A stretch of DNA of 64,000 bases. Origin: Trichococcus flocculiformis. Its GTDB lineage: Bacteria > Bacillota > Bacilli > Lactobacillales > Aerococcaceae. Under the pieces are notes generated by a model. It worked only from the letters and a program-made list of their open reading frames with translations, was not told the DNA's origin and did not search any database. Of this stretch, positions 17,866 to 27,375 are shown in pieces; position 1 is the stretch's first letter, and every line of letters begins with the position of its first letter. The position numbers and the translations under genes were made by a program. The stretch is from assembly GCF_900113645.1 (NCBI RefSeq), contig NZ_FOQC01000002.1, forward strand, positions 41,420 through 105,419. Reading direction: 5' to 3'.

Positions 17866-17910
17866 AAAAAAAGAGGCACCACCCTGACCCAACAGGATGG
17901 CGCCCCTTTA
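17866..17910 (-). terminator. terminator of the GPH transporter gene
   Basis: On the minus strand GGGGCGCCATCCTG pairs imperfectly with CAGGGTGGTGCCTC and is followed by seven T. Confidence 0.85.
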
Positions 17911-17923
17911 ACGAGCTAACTTA

Positions 17924-19372
17924 TTATTTTGCTGCTTTACGGCGTTCTGACAAGATCGCTACGTTTTCTGCAACTTTTTCTTTGGTCAATGGATAGATGA
18001 ACCATAGGCATAGCGCAACGCAAGTGTAACCGATAGCCGGTACGATCGTAGCTACATCGTAAATACTGTCAAGAACAGCTTGGTCTTGGGTTGCAGCCGC
18101 TGAAGCATAACCGATAGCAGCCAAAGCGAAACCGCCCAAACCGCCGGCCAAGGCTTGACCAAGTTTTCTTGAGAAAGAGTAGACAGCATATACTGTACCG
18201 CTATCCGCACTTCCGGTTTTGACTTCTTGGTAGTCGATGATGTCCGTGATGAATGCCCAGATGACGACGTTGAAGTAGTTCATGCCCAGACTTGCAATAA
18301 ACGCCATCGGCAAGAACAGCATGACATTGTCTGTATGGATGAAGTACAGGATTGCGTATACAATTGCCGAGAAGAACAACGATACTGTCGCTGATTGTTT
18401 TTTACCGAAGCGAGAAGCGATTTTGTTTGCGAAAGGCGCAATCAACAGTGTTCCGACAGTCCCCAGAACACCTGCTATTGCCAATGTTTTTGAACTGTTG
18501 AAATAATCGGCGTACAGAAATGCGTTCATTGTGTTAACCAACAGCATGGACAACAACAGGAAGATTGCAGCAGCGATGATACCGCCTAACGCACGGTTTG
18601 AAGACAGACCTTTTGCGATTTTTGCGAATTCTTTACCGAAGGATTCTTTTTCTGTATCCGGTTTTTGTGGAATCTGTACGCGTTCGATTGTAAAGTGATA
18701 GCAGAATTGATAAAGCGCAAAAGCTAGAACTGCAAAGATAGCAGCAATGATTGTGAAACGTTCCGGAATAACCACTTGTGCACCATTTGCATCAGTTGTG
18801 TAAACGAACAATGGAACAAAGAAGGAAATGAAGATGCTGGCGATGCTGGCTCCCATACTGCGGAACACAGAAAGTGAAGCACGATCTTCAGGTTTGTCAC
18901 TGATCACGGATGCCATCGATCCATAAGGGATGTTGATCGCCGTATAACAGAAGCTGCCCCAGAATAGGTATGTCACGAAAATGTAGACGATTTTTGCAGT
19001 CATAGACCAGTTTTGAACGACTGATAAGAACATCAGGAACCCGGCGATAACAGCGAAGGGTGCTACACGCTTGATCCAAACCCGGAAACGACCGTCTTTT
19101 GAAGGCTTCAGCGTATCAACGAGACGTCCCATCCCCATATCCGTGAAAGCATCGACAACCCGTGCCGACAAGAACAACGTACCAACAACTGCCCCGCTGA
19201 TTCCCAATACTTTTGTATAGAACAACATCAAGAAAGAACTTGAGAAAATGAAGAACAAATCATTTGCGATGTCCCCCGCCATATAGGCTAATTTATCCAG
19301 TAATCCGAATTCCCTTACATTTTTTTTGTCATCGGTTACATTTTGTACTTTATTTGCGCTTGCGTGTTGCAT
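17924..19372 (-). CDS. GPH-family sugar:cation symporter
   Basis: Glycoside-pentoside-hexuronide:cation symporter of the major facilitator superfamily, 482 aa with about 12 membrane helices. Family marks are the N-terminal YMAGDIANDLFF, the loop DAFTDMGMGRLVD between the second and third helices, and AFITDIIDYQEVKTG in the second half. ATG 19372 follows AAAGGGG at 8-nt spacing; the longer frame to 19444 lacks a ribosome binding site. No EIIA-like domain is fused. It is likely monocistronic. The sugar cannot be read from sequence; a beta-glycoside, pentoside or hexuronide is equally possible. Confidence 0.87.
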   Translation of the reverse strand: MQHASANKVQNVTDDKKNVREFGLLDKLAYMAGDIANDLFFIFSSSFLMLFYTKVLGISGAVVGTLFLSARVVDAFTDMGMGRLVDTLKPSKDGRFRVWIKRVAPFAVIAGFLMFLSVVQNWSMTAKIVYIFVTYLFWGSFCYTAINIPYGSMASVISDKPEDRASLSVFRSMGASIASIFISFFVPLFVYTTDANGAQVVIPERFTIIAAIFAVLAFALYQFCYHFTIERVQIPQKPDTEKESFGKEFAKIAKGLSSNRALGGIIAAAIFLLLSMLLVNTMNAFLYADYFNSSKTLAIAGVLGTVGTLLIAPFANKIASRFGKKQSATVSLFFSAIVYAILYFIHTDNVMLFLPMAFIASLGMNYFNVVIWAFITDIIDYQEVKTGSADSGTVYAVYSFSRKLGQALAGGLGGFALAAIGYASAAATQDQAVLDSIYDVATIVPAIGYTCVALCLWFIYPLTKEKVAENVAILSERRKAAK

Positions 19373-19627
19373 TTCATGACCCCTTTTCTTATATTGATAA
19401 ATCGACGCCGAACCAGTTGATAAAATGGATAGAAACAATATCACTATGCGATACTAGGTTGCGATTAAAAAACGATAAACGTTCCCAAATGAAACGACGT
19501 AACATTTACACACAAAATATACCACGCTTTTTTTGCGCATACAGCGGATTTATTATTAACAATTTGTGAACGTTTTTCACGATATCTGTCATGTTCTTGT
19601 TCTGCCAATGATGAAAACGATACCAAA

Positions 19628-19667
19628 CAGACCGACTATCCGCATGTTAACATGGATAGTCGGTCTG
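19628..19667 (-). terminator. hairpin after the PTS gene
   Basis: Perfect 14-bp stem (arms 19628-19641 and 19654-19667) with a 12-nt loop, directly after the EIIBC stop. The T run on the minus strand is short. Confidence 0.75.
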
Positions 19668-19671
19668 AAAG

Positions 19672-21093
19672 TTAATGCTGAATTTTGACCTTCGTCACAA
19701 TTGTTTCATTCCCCATCACCAGCACGTTCGTCAACACAAAGGCCAGGATGAAGGTTGCGATGCCGATCACCACGTACATCGTCAATTGGTACGGATCATA
19801 GATATACATCAATGGAGACAACAACACAGCCAATCCATAGCTGTTCGCCTGAATCCCTAGCAGCGAAAGGGCCATGCCTCCCAACGCGGAACTCGCCAAC
19901 ATCACACCGATTGCCTTCATACCGGTGCGCATCACGACCCCGAACAGCGCCGGTTCGCTGATGCCCAGCATCTGGGTGACGGTCGCGGAAATGCCGGCCG
20001 TTTTTACGGCGGCACTGTTGGTCCGCAAAGCAATCGCCAAACATACGGCAGCGTTCGCAAATCCGTACATCGCACAAACTGTGATCAGCGGGTTGAATCC
20101 GGTCGTAGCGATGAGCGACGTTTCGATCATGATGAACATGTGGTGCATCCCGGTCATGACCGCTATCGGATAGATGAACCCGATAATCAGGCCGCCGATG
20201 CCCAAAGGCAGATGCAGGAACATTTCGATCAGTTTGACAGCTTGGGCTTCAAATCCGTGCACCAAGGGTCCGAGCACAAACAGCGCGATGAATACGGAAA
20301 CCAGGATGACCACGAAAGGGGTGAAGATCAGGTCCATCGCGTTCGGCATCACCTTGCGCAGCTTCTTCTCCAGATTGGCACCGATGATCCCGGTAATCAA
20401 AGCCGTCAATATCGATCCTTGGTAACCGACCAACGGAATGACGCCGAAAGCCATGATCGGTTCAGCAGTCCCTCCCGCTACCGCATAGGCATTCGGCAAG
20501 GCCGGCGAAACCAGCATCAATCCGATCAGGAAGCCGATGATCGGCAAACCGCCGACCTTTTTGAACGCCGACCAGCAGATGAAGGCGGTCAGGAAGCCGA
20601 AAGCAGTATCCGTCAACACAGTGACGCTGGCGCTCAGCCAAGCCGGGATGGCATCAGGCGTAAGCCCCATCGCACCCAGTACGGTCTCATTGAACAGCAT
20701 GCCTTTTAGTCCCAAAAACAATCCGGTTGCGCCCAGAATCGGGATGATCGGGACAAAGATATCCGCGATATTGCGGACTCCCCGCTGCAGTGCCGATGAT
20801 TCATCCTTTGCGATTTCATCTTTGGAAGCTTCATTGAAGGAATACAGCATTTGCAATTCGGCGTAGACTTTGTTGACGATGCCGGATCCGAGGATGATCT
20901 GGTATTGGCCGGCGTTATAGAATACGCCTTTGACTTCTGCCACTTCCTCCACCTGATCGTCATCGATGGCTTTGCGGTCTTTCACCTGCAGGCGCAAACG
21001 CGTCGCGCAGTGGGTAGCGGAGACGATATTATCGTCCCCCACTATCGCTACTATTTTTTTGGCAATCTCCTGGTAATTCGATAATTTAGACAT
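19672..21093 (-). CDS. PTS EIIBC, sucrose/alpha-glucoside family
   Basis: Imports and phosphorylates a glucoside disaccharide. The N-terminal EIIB domain has the phosphocysteine in ATHCATRLRL (Cys29), and EIIC has about ten membrane helices with the GISEPALFGV motif. There is no EIIA domain, so a glucose-type EIIA must be supplied in trans. ATG 21093 follows AAAGGA at 8-nt spacing and overlaps the end of the GH13 gene by 8 nt, showing translational coupling. With that intracellular glucosidase and the LacI regulator it forms an uptake-and-cleavage unit. Sucrose isomers, trehalose or other alpha-glucosides are candidates. Confidence 0.9.
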   Translation of the reverse strand: MSKLSNYQEIAKKIVAIVGDDNIVSATHCATRLRLQVKDRKAIDDDQVEEVAEVKGVFYNAGQYQIILGSGIVNKVYAELQMLYSFNEASKDEIAKDESSALQRGVRNIADIFVPIIPILGATGLFLGLKGMLFNETVLGAMGLTPDAIPAWLSASVTVLTDTAFGFLTAFICWSAFKKVGGLPIIGFLIGLMLVSPALPNAYAVAGGTAEPIMAFGVIPLVGYQGSILTALITGIIGANLEKKLRKVMPNAMDLIFTPFVVILVSVFIALFVLGPLVHGFEAQAVKLIEMFLHLPLGIGGLIIGFIYPIAVMTGMHHMFIMIETSLIATTGFNPLITVCAMYGFANAAVCLAIALRTNSAAVKTAGISATVTQMLGISEPALFGVVMRTGMKAIGVMLASSALGGMALSLLGIQANSYGLAVLLSPLMYIYDPYQLTMYVVIGIATFILAFVLTNVLVMGNETIVTKVKIQH

Positions 21094-22810
21094 TTTCTTC
21101 ATCCTTTCTGATCACGATGGCTTGGTATGGTTTCAAAATCGATTGCGTTCCGGATTGTTCAATGGTTTCGTAGTTGTTCAACAAGATTGAGCCGGAAACC
21201 TTCTCGATTGCGGTTTCCTGATTGCTCATGTTCACAAAAATCTGGATGGCCTCATCCCTGACGCGTTCATAGCCGATTACCTCATCAGGCGTCTTTAACG
21301 GACTGAACTCTCCATAGATCAGCGTTTCCTTATGGATGGAATGGTTTCTGAGCTGGATCATCTTTTTATAGAAGCTGAAGATGGAATCCGGATTGTTCAC
21401 TTGGGCCGCAGCGTTGACATCTTCGTGATCGCCCACCAGTTTGAGCCAAGGTTCCGTCCCTTTATTGAAGCCGGCATTTTTCGTGTCATCCCATTGGAAA
21501 GGTGTACGCCCGTTGTCGCGCGAGCGCTGGTTCACAAATGAAAGCGACTCTTCCGCGGTGAAGCCTTCCAGCATCGCGCGCGGATAATTATCCAGACTGG
21601 ATACATCATTGAATTCACTGATCGAATCCCGTTTGAAATTCTTCATGCCGATTTCTTGCCCCTGATAAATGTATGGCGTTCCCCGCAAAAAGAAGAAGAG
21701 GGTTCCCAAAGCTTTCGCTCCGATTACGTTCTGATAAGCTTCATCCTTGATGTATTTGGAAAGGGACCGCGGCTGATCGTGGTTTTCCAGGAAGTTCGCT
21801 CCCCAGCCGGCTTTTTGGATAGCTTTTTGGCTTTCGAAAATCAGTTCCTTCAGTTCCTTCGGTTTCCAGTCGGTTTTGCGGAACCATTCGCTGCCGTTCT
21901 CCACATCGATATCCGCATAACGGAAATCGAAGATCATGTTGAAGTAGCCGCCTTCACCGATGTATTGGTCAAATTCATCATAAGTCACACCAGGCGCTTC
22001 GCCAACAGAAACACATGGAAAGTTGTTGAATGTTTTCCGGTTCAGCTCCGCCAAGAAGTCGGAGATTCCTGGTCGGTTCCTGCCCTTGTGCTTGACACTG
22101 GCCAATCCATCGGCTCCATCAGCAGGAACGTCACCGTAATCCTGATCCTTCTTGATAAAGGTGATGGAGTCGATGCGGAAACCGGCAATGCCTTTTTCCA
22201 GCCACCAATTGATCATCGCGTAAATTTCCTCACGCAAGGCCGGGGTTTCCCAATTCAAGTCCGGTTGTCGTTTATCGAAGGTATGGAAATAATAAATGTT
22301 TTCTTCGTCCGGAACCTCCTCCCAGACGCTGCCACCGAAAATCGACCGCCAGTTGTTCGGTGGGTTTCCATCCATGCCTTCTTTGAATATGTAATAATCC
22401 CGGTACTTGCTTTTCGGATTGCGCAAAGCCTGCTTGAACCAGTCATGTTCATCGGAAGTGTGGTTCACGACCAGATCCAGGATGATGCTGATGTTCCGCT
22501 TCTTGGCTTCCTCCAGCAATTCTTCAAAATCAGCCATCGAACCGAACTCTGGCTGGATCCCTTGGTAATCGGAAATGTCGTAGCCGTTGTCTACCATCGG
22601 CGAAGTGAAGATCGGACAGATCCACAGCGTCGTGATCCCCAGTTCCTCCAGGTAAGGCAATTTCTGCGTGATGCCTTTGATATCGCCGCTACCGTCGTTA
22701 TCGCTATCATAAAAACTTTTCGGGTAAATCTGATAGACGACATCCTCTTTCCACCATTGCTTTTGTTCCATGTGTTCGCTGTCCTTTCTTTCCCTGATTG
22801 CGTTTTTCAT
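21086..22810 (-). CDS. GH13 alpha-glucosidase / phospho-alpha-glucosidase
   Basis: Cytosolic GH13 glucohydrolase that would cleave the imported alpha-glucoside. The (beta/alpha)8 motifs are visible: region I DLVVNHTSDEH, region II GFRIDSITF with the nucleophile Asp, the acid Glu in VSVGEAPG, and region IV ENHDQPR. The pattern fits the oligo-1,6-glucosidase / trehalose-6-phosphate hydrolase group at normal length (574 aa). ATG 22810 has GGAGGAG at 5-nt spacing; ATG 22771 (AAAGGA, 10 nt) would also work and gives the commoner MEQKQWW start. A LacI-type operator lies 18 bp upstream. It is cotranscribed with the EIIBC gene. Confidence 0.9.
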   Translation of the reverse strand: MKNAIRERKDSEHMEQKQWWKEDVVYQIYPKSFYDSDNDGSGDIKGITQKLPYLEELGITTLWICPIFTSPMVDNGYDISDYQGIQPEFGSMADFEELLEEAKKRNISIILDLVVNHTSDEHDWFKQALRNPKSKYRDYYIFKEGMDGNPPNNWRSIFGGSVWEEVPDEENIYYFHTFDKRQPDLNWETPALREEIYAMINWWLEKGIAGFRIDSITFIKKDQDYGDVPADGADGLASVKHKGRNRPGISDFLAELNRKTFNNFPCVSVGEAPGVTYDEFDQYIGEGGYFNMIFDFRYADIDVENGSEWFRKTDWKPKELKELIFESQKAIQKAGWGANFLENHDQPRSLSKYIKDEAYQNVIGAKALGTLFFFLRGTPYIYQGQEIGMKNFKRDSISEFNDVSSLDNYPRAMLEGFTAEESLSFVNQRSRDNGRTPFQWDDTKNAGFNKGTEPWLKLVGDHEDVNAAAQVNNPDSIFSFYKKMIQLRNHSIHKETLIYGEFSPLKTPDEVIGYERVRDEAIQIFVNMSNQETAIEKVSGSILLNNYETIEQSGTQSILKPYQAIVIRKDEENV

Positions 22811-22827
22811 GCTGACTCCTCCACTTG

Positions 22828-22841
22828 TGGTATCGATACCA
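22828..22841. promoter_or_regulatory. LacI-type operator before the glucosidase gene
   Basis: TGGTATCGATACCA is a perfect 14-bp palindrome with central CG, as expected for LacI/GalR proteins. The same core precedes the regulator gene at 23888-23901. Confidence 0.8.
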
Positions 22842-22865
22842 TATTTCTGTTTTTTGAGAACCCGC

Positions 22866-23864
22866 CTAAGCGGATTCCCGTTTGATCAATTCTAATTTCA
22901 AATCTGTCGTATCTATCTGATAAGCAGTCTCTTCGATCTGCGCTACCAACACCTTCGTGGCTTCTCTTCCCAACGCGTCGACCGGTTGCGCGATCGTCGT
23001 CAACTTGACTGCAAGCATCGCCGTGAACGGCTGATTGTCGAAGCCCATGATCGCCAAATCTTCGGGAACTTTCTTCCCTGCCTCCAAGAACTTCTGCAAA
23101 ATGCCGCTGGCCACTTCGTCACTGCCTGTGAAAATTGCATCCGGGCGGTTGCTTTCCGGCAAAGTCAAAAGGTTCTCTGCAATGCGATGGCCATCCGCAA
23201 TAGTATGGACTTCCTTGAAGATCCAATCCTTCTTCATCGGAAGTCGGCTTTCCAAGAGCGCCTTCTCGAATCCTGCGGTCCGGGCATTTCCGTGGCCTCC
23301 CTTTGTCAGGCTGCCGCCCGTGCAGTATGCGATTTTTTTGTAGCCTTTTTCGATCAGGTAGTTTGTGGCTTCAAAAGTCGCCTGTTCCTGGTCGGTATAG
23401 ACTTGCGGAATCGTTGAACCCGGAATCCTTTCATTGCAGAAAACGATGGGTCCGTACTCTTGGTACGTTTCTATACCATCGGGATTCCCTTCTACTGAGC
23501 ACATAATCAAACCAGTAATCACCTGTTGCTTCAGCAGCTCCAGCATCTTCAGTTCGGCCGCCGGATCATCATAGGTCTGCATAACCAACACATTGTAGCC
23601 CAAAAGCTTGCTGTTCTTTTCAATCGAATCCACCAGGTAGGAGAAGAATGGATTCGTTATGCGCGAAACCAAGATCCCAATCATGGTGCCTTTTTTGGAA
23701 CGCAATTGCGTCGCCACCATGCTGGGCGAATAGTTCAATTCATCCATCGCGTCTTTGATGCGTTTCTTTTTCTCATCCGAAATATAAGGATGATCGTTCA
23801 GATACCGGGATACTGTCGAAACGGACAACCCTGCCTTTTTCGCAACGTCCTTGATCGTCGCCAT
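22866..23864 (-). CDS. LacI-family transcriptional regulator
   Basis: Sugar-responsive repressor of 332 aa. The N-terminal helix-turn-helix (TIKDVAKKAGLSVSTVSRYLN) is followed by the hinge and a periplasmic-binding-protein-like effector domain (MIGILVSRITNPFFSYLVD through DLAIMGFDNQPFT). ATG 23864 has AGGAG at 8-nt spacing. It directly precedes the GH13-PTS genes on the same strand, and both it and they carry matching operators, so autoregulation and local control are likely. Effector unknown. Confidence 0.92.
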   Translation of the reverse strand: MATIKDVAKKAGLSVSTVSRYLNDHPYISDEKKKRIKDAMDELNYSPSMVATQLRSKKGTMIGILVSRITNPFFSYLVDSIEKNSKLLGYNVLVMQTYDDPAAELKMLELLKQQVITGLIMCSVEGNPDGIETYQEYGPIVFCNERIPGSTIPQVYTDQEQATFEATNYLIEKGYKKIAYCTGGSLTKGGHGNARTAGFEKALLESRLPMKKDWIFKEVHTIADGHRIAENLLTLPESNRPDAIFTGSDEVASGILQKFLEAGKKVPEDLAIMGFDNQPFTAMLAVKLTTIAQPVDALGREATKVLVAQIEETAYQIDTTDLKLELIKRESA

Positions 23865-23887
23865 GCGAATCACTCCTCTCATAGTTG

Positions 23888-23901
23888 TGGTATCGATTTC
23901 A
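23888..23901. promoter_or_regulatory. LacI-type operator before the regulator gene
   Basis: TGGTATCGATTTCA matches the 22828 palindrome at 12 of 14 positions. It falls at about +1 to +14 of the predicted transcript, where binding would block initiation. Confidence 0.7.
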
Positions 23902-23908
23902 TAAACAG

Positions 23909-23937
23909 AGTATAATGGAACCGATTCCCAAAGTCAA
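23909..23937 (-). promoter_or_regulatory. promoter of the LacI gene
   Basis: TTGACT (23932-23937), 17-nt spacer, TATACT (23909-23914) on the minus strand. Confidence 0.8.
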
Positions 23938-23978
23938 TAGAGATTTTTGAATTTTTTTATTTTTATGTTGCAGACTCC

Positions 23979-24023
23979 AAAAAGAGGAACGAAAGCAATC
24001 CTCAGATGCCTCCGTTCCTCTTT
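23979..24023 (-). terminator. terminator of the SDR remnant
   Basis: AAAGAGGAACG / CGTTCCTCTTT stem followed by T residues on the minus strand. It sits just past the end of the truncated SDR copy, so it belonged to the once-intact gene. Confidence 0.8.
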
Positions 24024-24035
24024 CTGCAATTATTC

Positions 24036-24245
24036 TTAAAGATCGATTACGTCGCCGCCGGTCACGCCATAGATTTGGGCGGTCACATAGCTGGCGTTGT
24101 TGGATGCCAGGAAGACGTAGACATGCGCCAGTTCGACCGGCTGTCCCGCCCTTCCCAACAAGGTTTTCTGTCCAAATTCCGGCAAAGCGCCTTCGGGTTG
24201 CCCATGATCCAATTGCAACGGCGTCCAGATTGGTCCCGGCGGCAT
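24036..24245 (-). pseudogene. truncated SDR oxidoreductase (3' 69 codons)
   Basis: The last 69 codons of a short-chain dehydrogenase, nearly identical in protein sequence to the C-terminus of the full gene at 33652-34545. At the nucleotide level about 15 of 210 positions differ, so the copies are related but not freshly duplicated. Homology ends abruptly at about 24243, where AT-rich restriction-island sequence begins. There is no start region or ribosome binding site. It marks the left border of the island. Confidence 0.88.
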
Positions 24246-24461
24246 AATTTATTATAAGTAGTCGCCTGTATTCCTAGCAAATTCGTAACTAGGTCTGATA
24301 AACCCTTGACAATACAGCACTTCAGCCTGGTTAAGCATATAATGCATAACTAGGCTAATCAAACTTTAAAATACTATATAATCAGTGTTTATTACGTTTT
24401 TACATATATTCCTAGTAAGGTTATTCCGGGAATCCAAATGGTAATTCATAAGTTAGCCTGA
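24246..24461. other. AT-rich island edge with degenerate repeats
   Basis: No gene seen. Three related stretches (near 24281, 24342 and 24443) share an ATTCNTAACTAGG..CTGAT pattern, and TTCCTAG recurs at 24271 and about 24410. This lies between the end of hsdS and the SDR remnant. Confidence 0.45.
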
Positions 24462-25865
24462 TTAGTTTTTCAGTAAATGTTTATATTTTCCTATTTCTTT
24501 GACAATACGTTTTTGTTCATTAATGGGTGGTAATGCAATCATCATTTGTCCGAGTGTTCTCAAATATACTCCTTTTTGAGCGTTTCCTGAAGCTTTCCTC
24601 ATTAATGATCGCTGAAAATAATCACTTTTTAGTTGGTATCCCAAAAAATTAGAATCGATTAACGTCTTCAATACTGACACACTTCTTTGTGCTGTAAATG
24701 GAATATCAGTGTCAACAACTGATACTTTCCCAATGGATCCTACAATTGAAAGTAAAACATCTCCTCTTCTTATTTCGGTCCGCTTATCTTCCTGTAAAAA
24801 TTGTTCTTTGGTAAGATAACGACTTGTTTTTGTAAAATCTATCCCTTCATCAGTTATATTTGTCGCAGAAATCATTTGAACTCCGAACCCAGAGTTTTTA
24901 GGAGGATTATGTGAACCATCTGTAATCTTTGTACAAATATCTGTTAATTTTACCCATTCCCAGCTTTCAGGTATTTCAATATATCCATCTATTTCACTTT
25001 TATCTTCGGACAATTTTATCTTCTTTATTTTCTTATTATATAAAATTTGCTCTTTTTTTATCTTGATTCGTGTGAGTAATTCACTAACGGGTTCATCACA
25101 TGGATCTTGTTCAACTAATCCGCCTCTCATTGCACAATCAAGAATTTTTTCATCTAGTTTCATAGTAAGTTGATTGTATTCAGTAAATTCTTTTTCTATC
25201 ACCTCTATAAATGAGAATAGCTCATCTATTTTCGAAACAATATGTTTTTGCTCTTTCAATGGTGGAATGGGAATCAGCCTCGATTTAATTGAAGGTACAG
25301 TAAGTTGCTTAATACTCGTCCCTTCTCCTGTTTCAATACTGAATTCAAAATAATATTTAATAAAGTCTATACTAATATGTTCTTCAAAAGGTATGATCGT
25401 AAGAAGCCTTACAATTGGTACAAAAGGTTCGTTCCTAATTGCACAATATCCAATAGTTCCTCGAGCGGAAATAGTAAGTGCCTTTTCAAGTACTTTTGGT
25501 TCAGTAGTATATCCATATAACCCGTTATTGGTTGCACCATTAGCAAAAATTGGCACATTATACTTCTCATTTTTATCTCTAGAATATTCTTTCGGTTTGT
25601 CACCGCCAGCAAATATATCTTTTGAAATACTTGACAATCTTGCCCAGACCCATTCCTCAGGTATTTCATAAGGTTGTTCCTTTTCTGTAATTTTGAGAAA
25701 GTTCTTATCATTTTGCATTCTTTTTTTCAGTATTGCTATTTCTTTTTTTTCTTTGATACTTGCAAGCAATTCGTTTGCTGAATCATCTTCTTGGTCTTGC
25801 TCAACTAATTTTCCATGCATTGCTAAGTCAAGGATTTTTTTTCGAAGGGCCTTTGTATCAATCAT
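24462..25865 (-). CDS. hsdS: type I restriction-modification specificity subunit HsdS
   Basis: Recognises the bipartite DNA target for the HsdM2S methylase and HsdR2M2S nuclease. At 467 aa it has the normal two-half layout. A conserved LVEQD..ELL..IK segment occurs near residues 16-40 and again near 250-275. LPPLKEQKHIVSKIDELF ends the first target-recognition domain, and the matching LPPINEQKRIVKEIG ends the second. ATG 25865 overlaps the hsdM stop (ATGA). The C-terminus is slightly short after the second conserved block. No second or silent hsdS or recombinase is nearby, so phase-variable specificity is not evident. The target cannot be predicted. Confidence 0.93.
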   Translation of the reverse strand: MIDTKALRKKILDLAMHGKLVEQDQEDDSANELLASIKEKKEIAILKKRMQNDKNFLKITEKEQPYEIPEEWVWARLSSISKDIFAGGDKPKEYSRDKNEKYNVPIFANGATNNGLYGYTTEPKVLEKALTISARGTIGYCAIRNEPFVPIVRLLTIIPFEEHISIDFIKYYFEFSIETGEGTSIKQLTVPSIKSRLIPIPPLKEQKHIVSKIDELFSFIEVIEKEFTEYNQLTMKLDEKILDCAMRGGLVEQDPCDEPVSELLTRIKIKKEQILYNKKIKKIKLSEDKSEIDGYIEIPESWEWVKLTDICTKITDGSHNPPKNSGFGVQMISATNITDEGIDFTKTSRYLTKEQFLQEDKRTEIRRGDVLLSIVGSIGKVSVVDTDIPFTAQRSVSVLKTLIDSNFLGYQLKSDYFQRSLMRKASGNAQKGVYLRTLGQMMIALPPINEQKRIVKEIGKYKHLLKN

Positions 25866-27301
25866 TCGCTTACATCTCCCAGTAATTCTTGTAGCTTTGT
25901 AATCGATTCTGAAATTGCAGTTGATTTCTGTTCCATCAAATCAAGCAATTCAGATATTGAATAGGCTGGTCCATCTTTTTCCGCTTCCATCCAGAAAATA
26001 TCCAGATTTGTATTTGCCCTCTTACGGATGTCTTCGATTGAATATTTACGCCAACGCCCGTTCGGATTTTCTAAACTCCAAGTTTCTTGCCGCTGAGTTA
26101 AATTATCTAAATTAAAGCATTCGATAAACTCTTTGAAATCGTCTTTTCTAAGGGGACTACGTTTCCCAAGTGAACGCATATTACTGCGCATGTCATATAT
26201 CCAAGTTTCTTTCGTATTTTCTTTCTCACTTGCTCCCCGACCAAAGAATAAAACATTTGTTTGAACACCCTGTGCATAAAAAATACCGGTTGGTAAACGC
26301 AGGATTGTATGTAAGTTACATTTATTTAATAAATCTTTTCGAATCTGCTCTCCAACATTATCTGCAAACAATACATTGTCTGGAACAACAACAGCTGCAC
26401 GTGCTTTACCTGTTGTTTTGAGGGAATTATAGATAGTTTGTAAAAAATTTAATTGTTTATTTGAAGTTTCGTAGGTCAAGTCATCACGCGTCGCACGCTC
26501 TCCACCTTTTTTAGTACCAAAAGGTGGATTTGTCAGAACAACATCATAACCTTTCATCCACTTTCCGTTAGTAGATAGCGAATCTCCTTGCTCCAACTGA
26601 CCTTCAATATCGTGAAGTAGCGCATTCATCAAAGCCAAGCGATGAGTATTTTGGACTAACTCCATACCAGAAAGTGCTTCTTTCTTTTGAAATTTAACTT
26701 GCTCAGGAGTTAAATCAAAGAATTGGTCGTATTTCTCTTTCAAGTAATGGTCCGCTGCAATCATGAATCCAAAAGTCCCAGCTGCTGGATCATTTAGTTT
26801 CTCACCTAATTCAGGTCTGGTTAATTGAACCATTACATCAATTAATATACGTGGTGTAAAATATTGTCCCGCACCCGATTTAGTCTCATTAGCATTTTTT
26901 TCCAACAAGCCTTCATACAAATCGCCAAGCCCTTCATGTTTAGCAGAGTACCAATCTAATGCATCTATGTCTTTTATAATTTTTTCCAAGTTAGCTGGCT
27001 CATCAATACTTGTCGATGCATCGTCATAAATCATATTTAAGCGATTATCTTTAGCGATTTCTGGATTACCTAGGTCTAATAGCAATTGTTTGTAAAAGGT
27101 TTTTAATTTCAATCCTTCTTTTGCCAAGAGATCATCCCAATGATACCCCTCTGGTATCGCTGATTCAGTTCCTTGTTCTTTCATCATTTTTAAAAATAGT
27201 AAGTATGTCAGCTCAGTAACATAATTTTGGTAGCTGATTCCATCATCTCGTAAAACATTGGCCATGCTCCATAATTTTGCTACGATTTCATTATTTGTCA
27301 T
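25862..27301 (-). CDS. hsdM: type I restriction-modification methyltransferase HsdM
   Basis: N6-adenine methyltransferase subunit of 479 aa that protects host sites. An N-terminal helical domain (HsdM_N) is followed by SAM-binding motif I NDPAAGTFGF and catalytic motif IV NPPFG. ATG 27301 has GGAGG at 8-nt spacing; the TTG at 27316 overlaps that site and is rejected. It lies 74 bp downstream of hsdR and overlaps hsdS by 4 nt. Intact and AT-rich compared with the flanking chromosome, which suggests acquisition. Confidence 0.95.
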   Translation of the reverse strand: MTNNEIVAKLWSMANVLRDDGISYQNYVTELTYLLFLKMMKEQGTESAIPEGYHWDDLLAKEGLKLKTFYKQLLLDLGNPEIAKDNRLNMIYDDASTSIDEPANLEKIIKDIDALDWYSAKHEGLGDLYEGLLEKNANETKSGAGQYFTPRILIDVMVQLTRPELGEKLNDPAAGTFGFMIAADHYLKEKYDQFFDLTPEQVKFQKKEALSGMELVQNTHRLALMNALLHDIEGQLEQGDSLSTNGKWMKGYDVVLTNPPFGTKKGGERATRDDLTYETSNKQLNFLQTIYNSLKTTGKARAAVVVPDNVLFADNVGEQIRKDLLNKCNLHTILRLPTGIFYAQGVQTNVLFFGRGASEKENTKETWIYDMRSNMRSLGKRSPLRKDDFKEFIECFNLDNLTQRQETWSLENPNGRWRKYSIEDIRKRANTNLDIFWMEAEKDGPAYSISELLDLMEQKSTAISESITKLQELLGDVSE

Positions 27302-27375
27302 TGTATTGTCCTCCAATTGTCTAACATTAGTATTATAACAGAGAAAAAGCCTCGAAAAAAATCGAGGCTGATTTT

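Noticed and set aside
19445-19627. cre site before the GPH transporter
   Set aside because: TGTGAACGTTTTTCA resembles a cre box but the spacing is one base too long.
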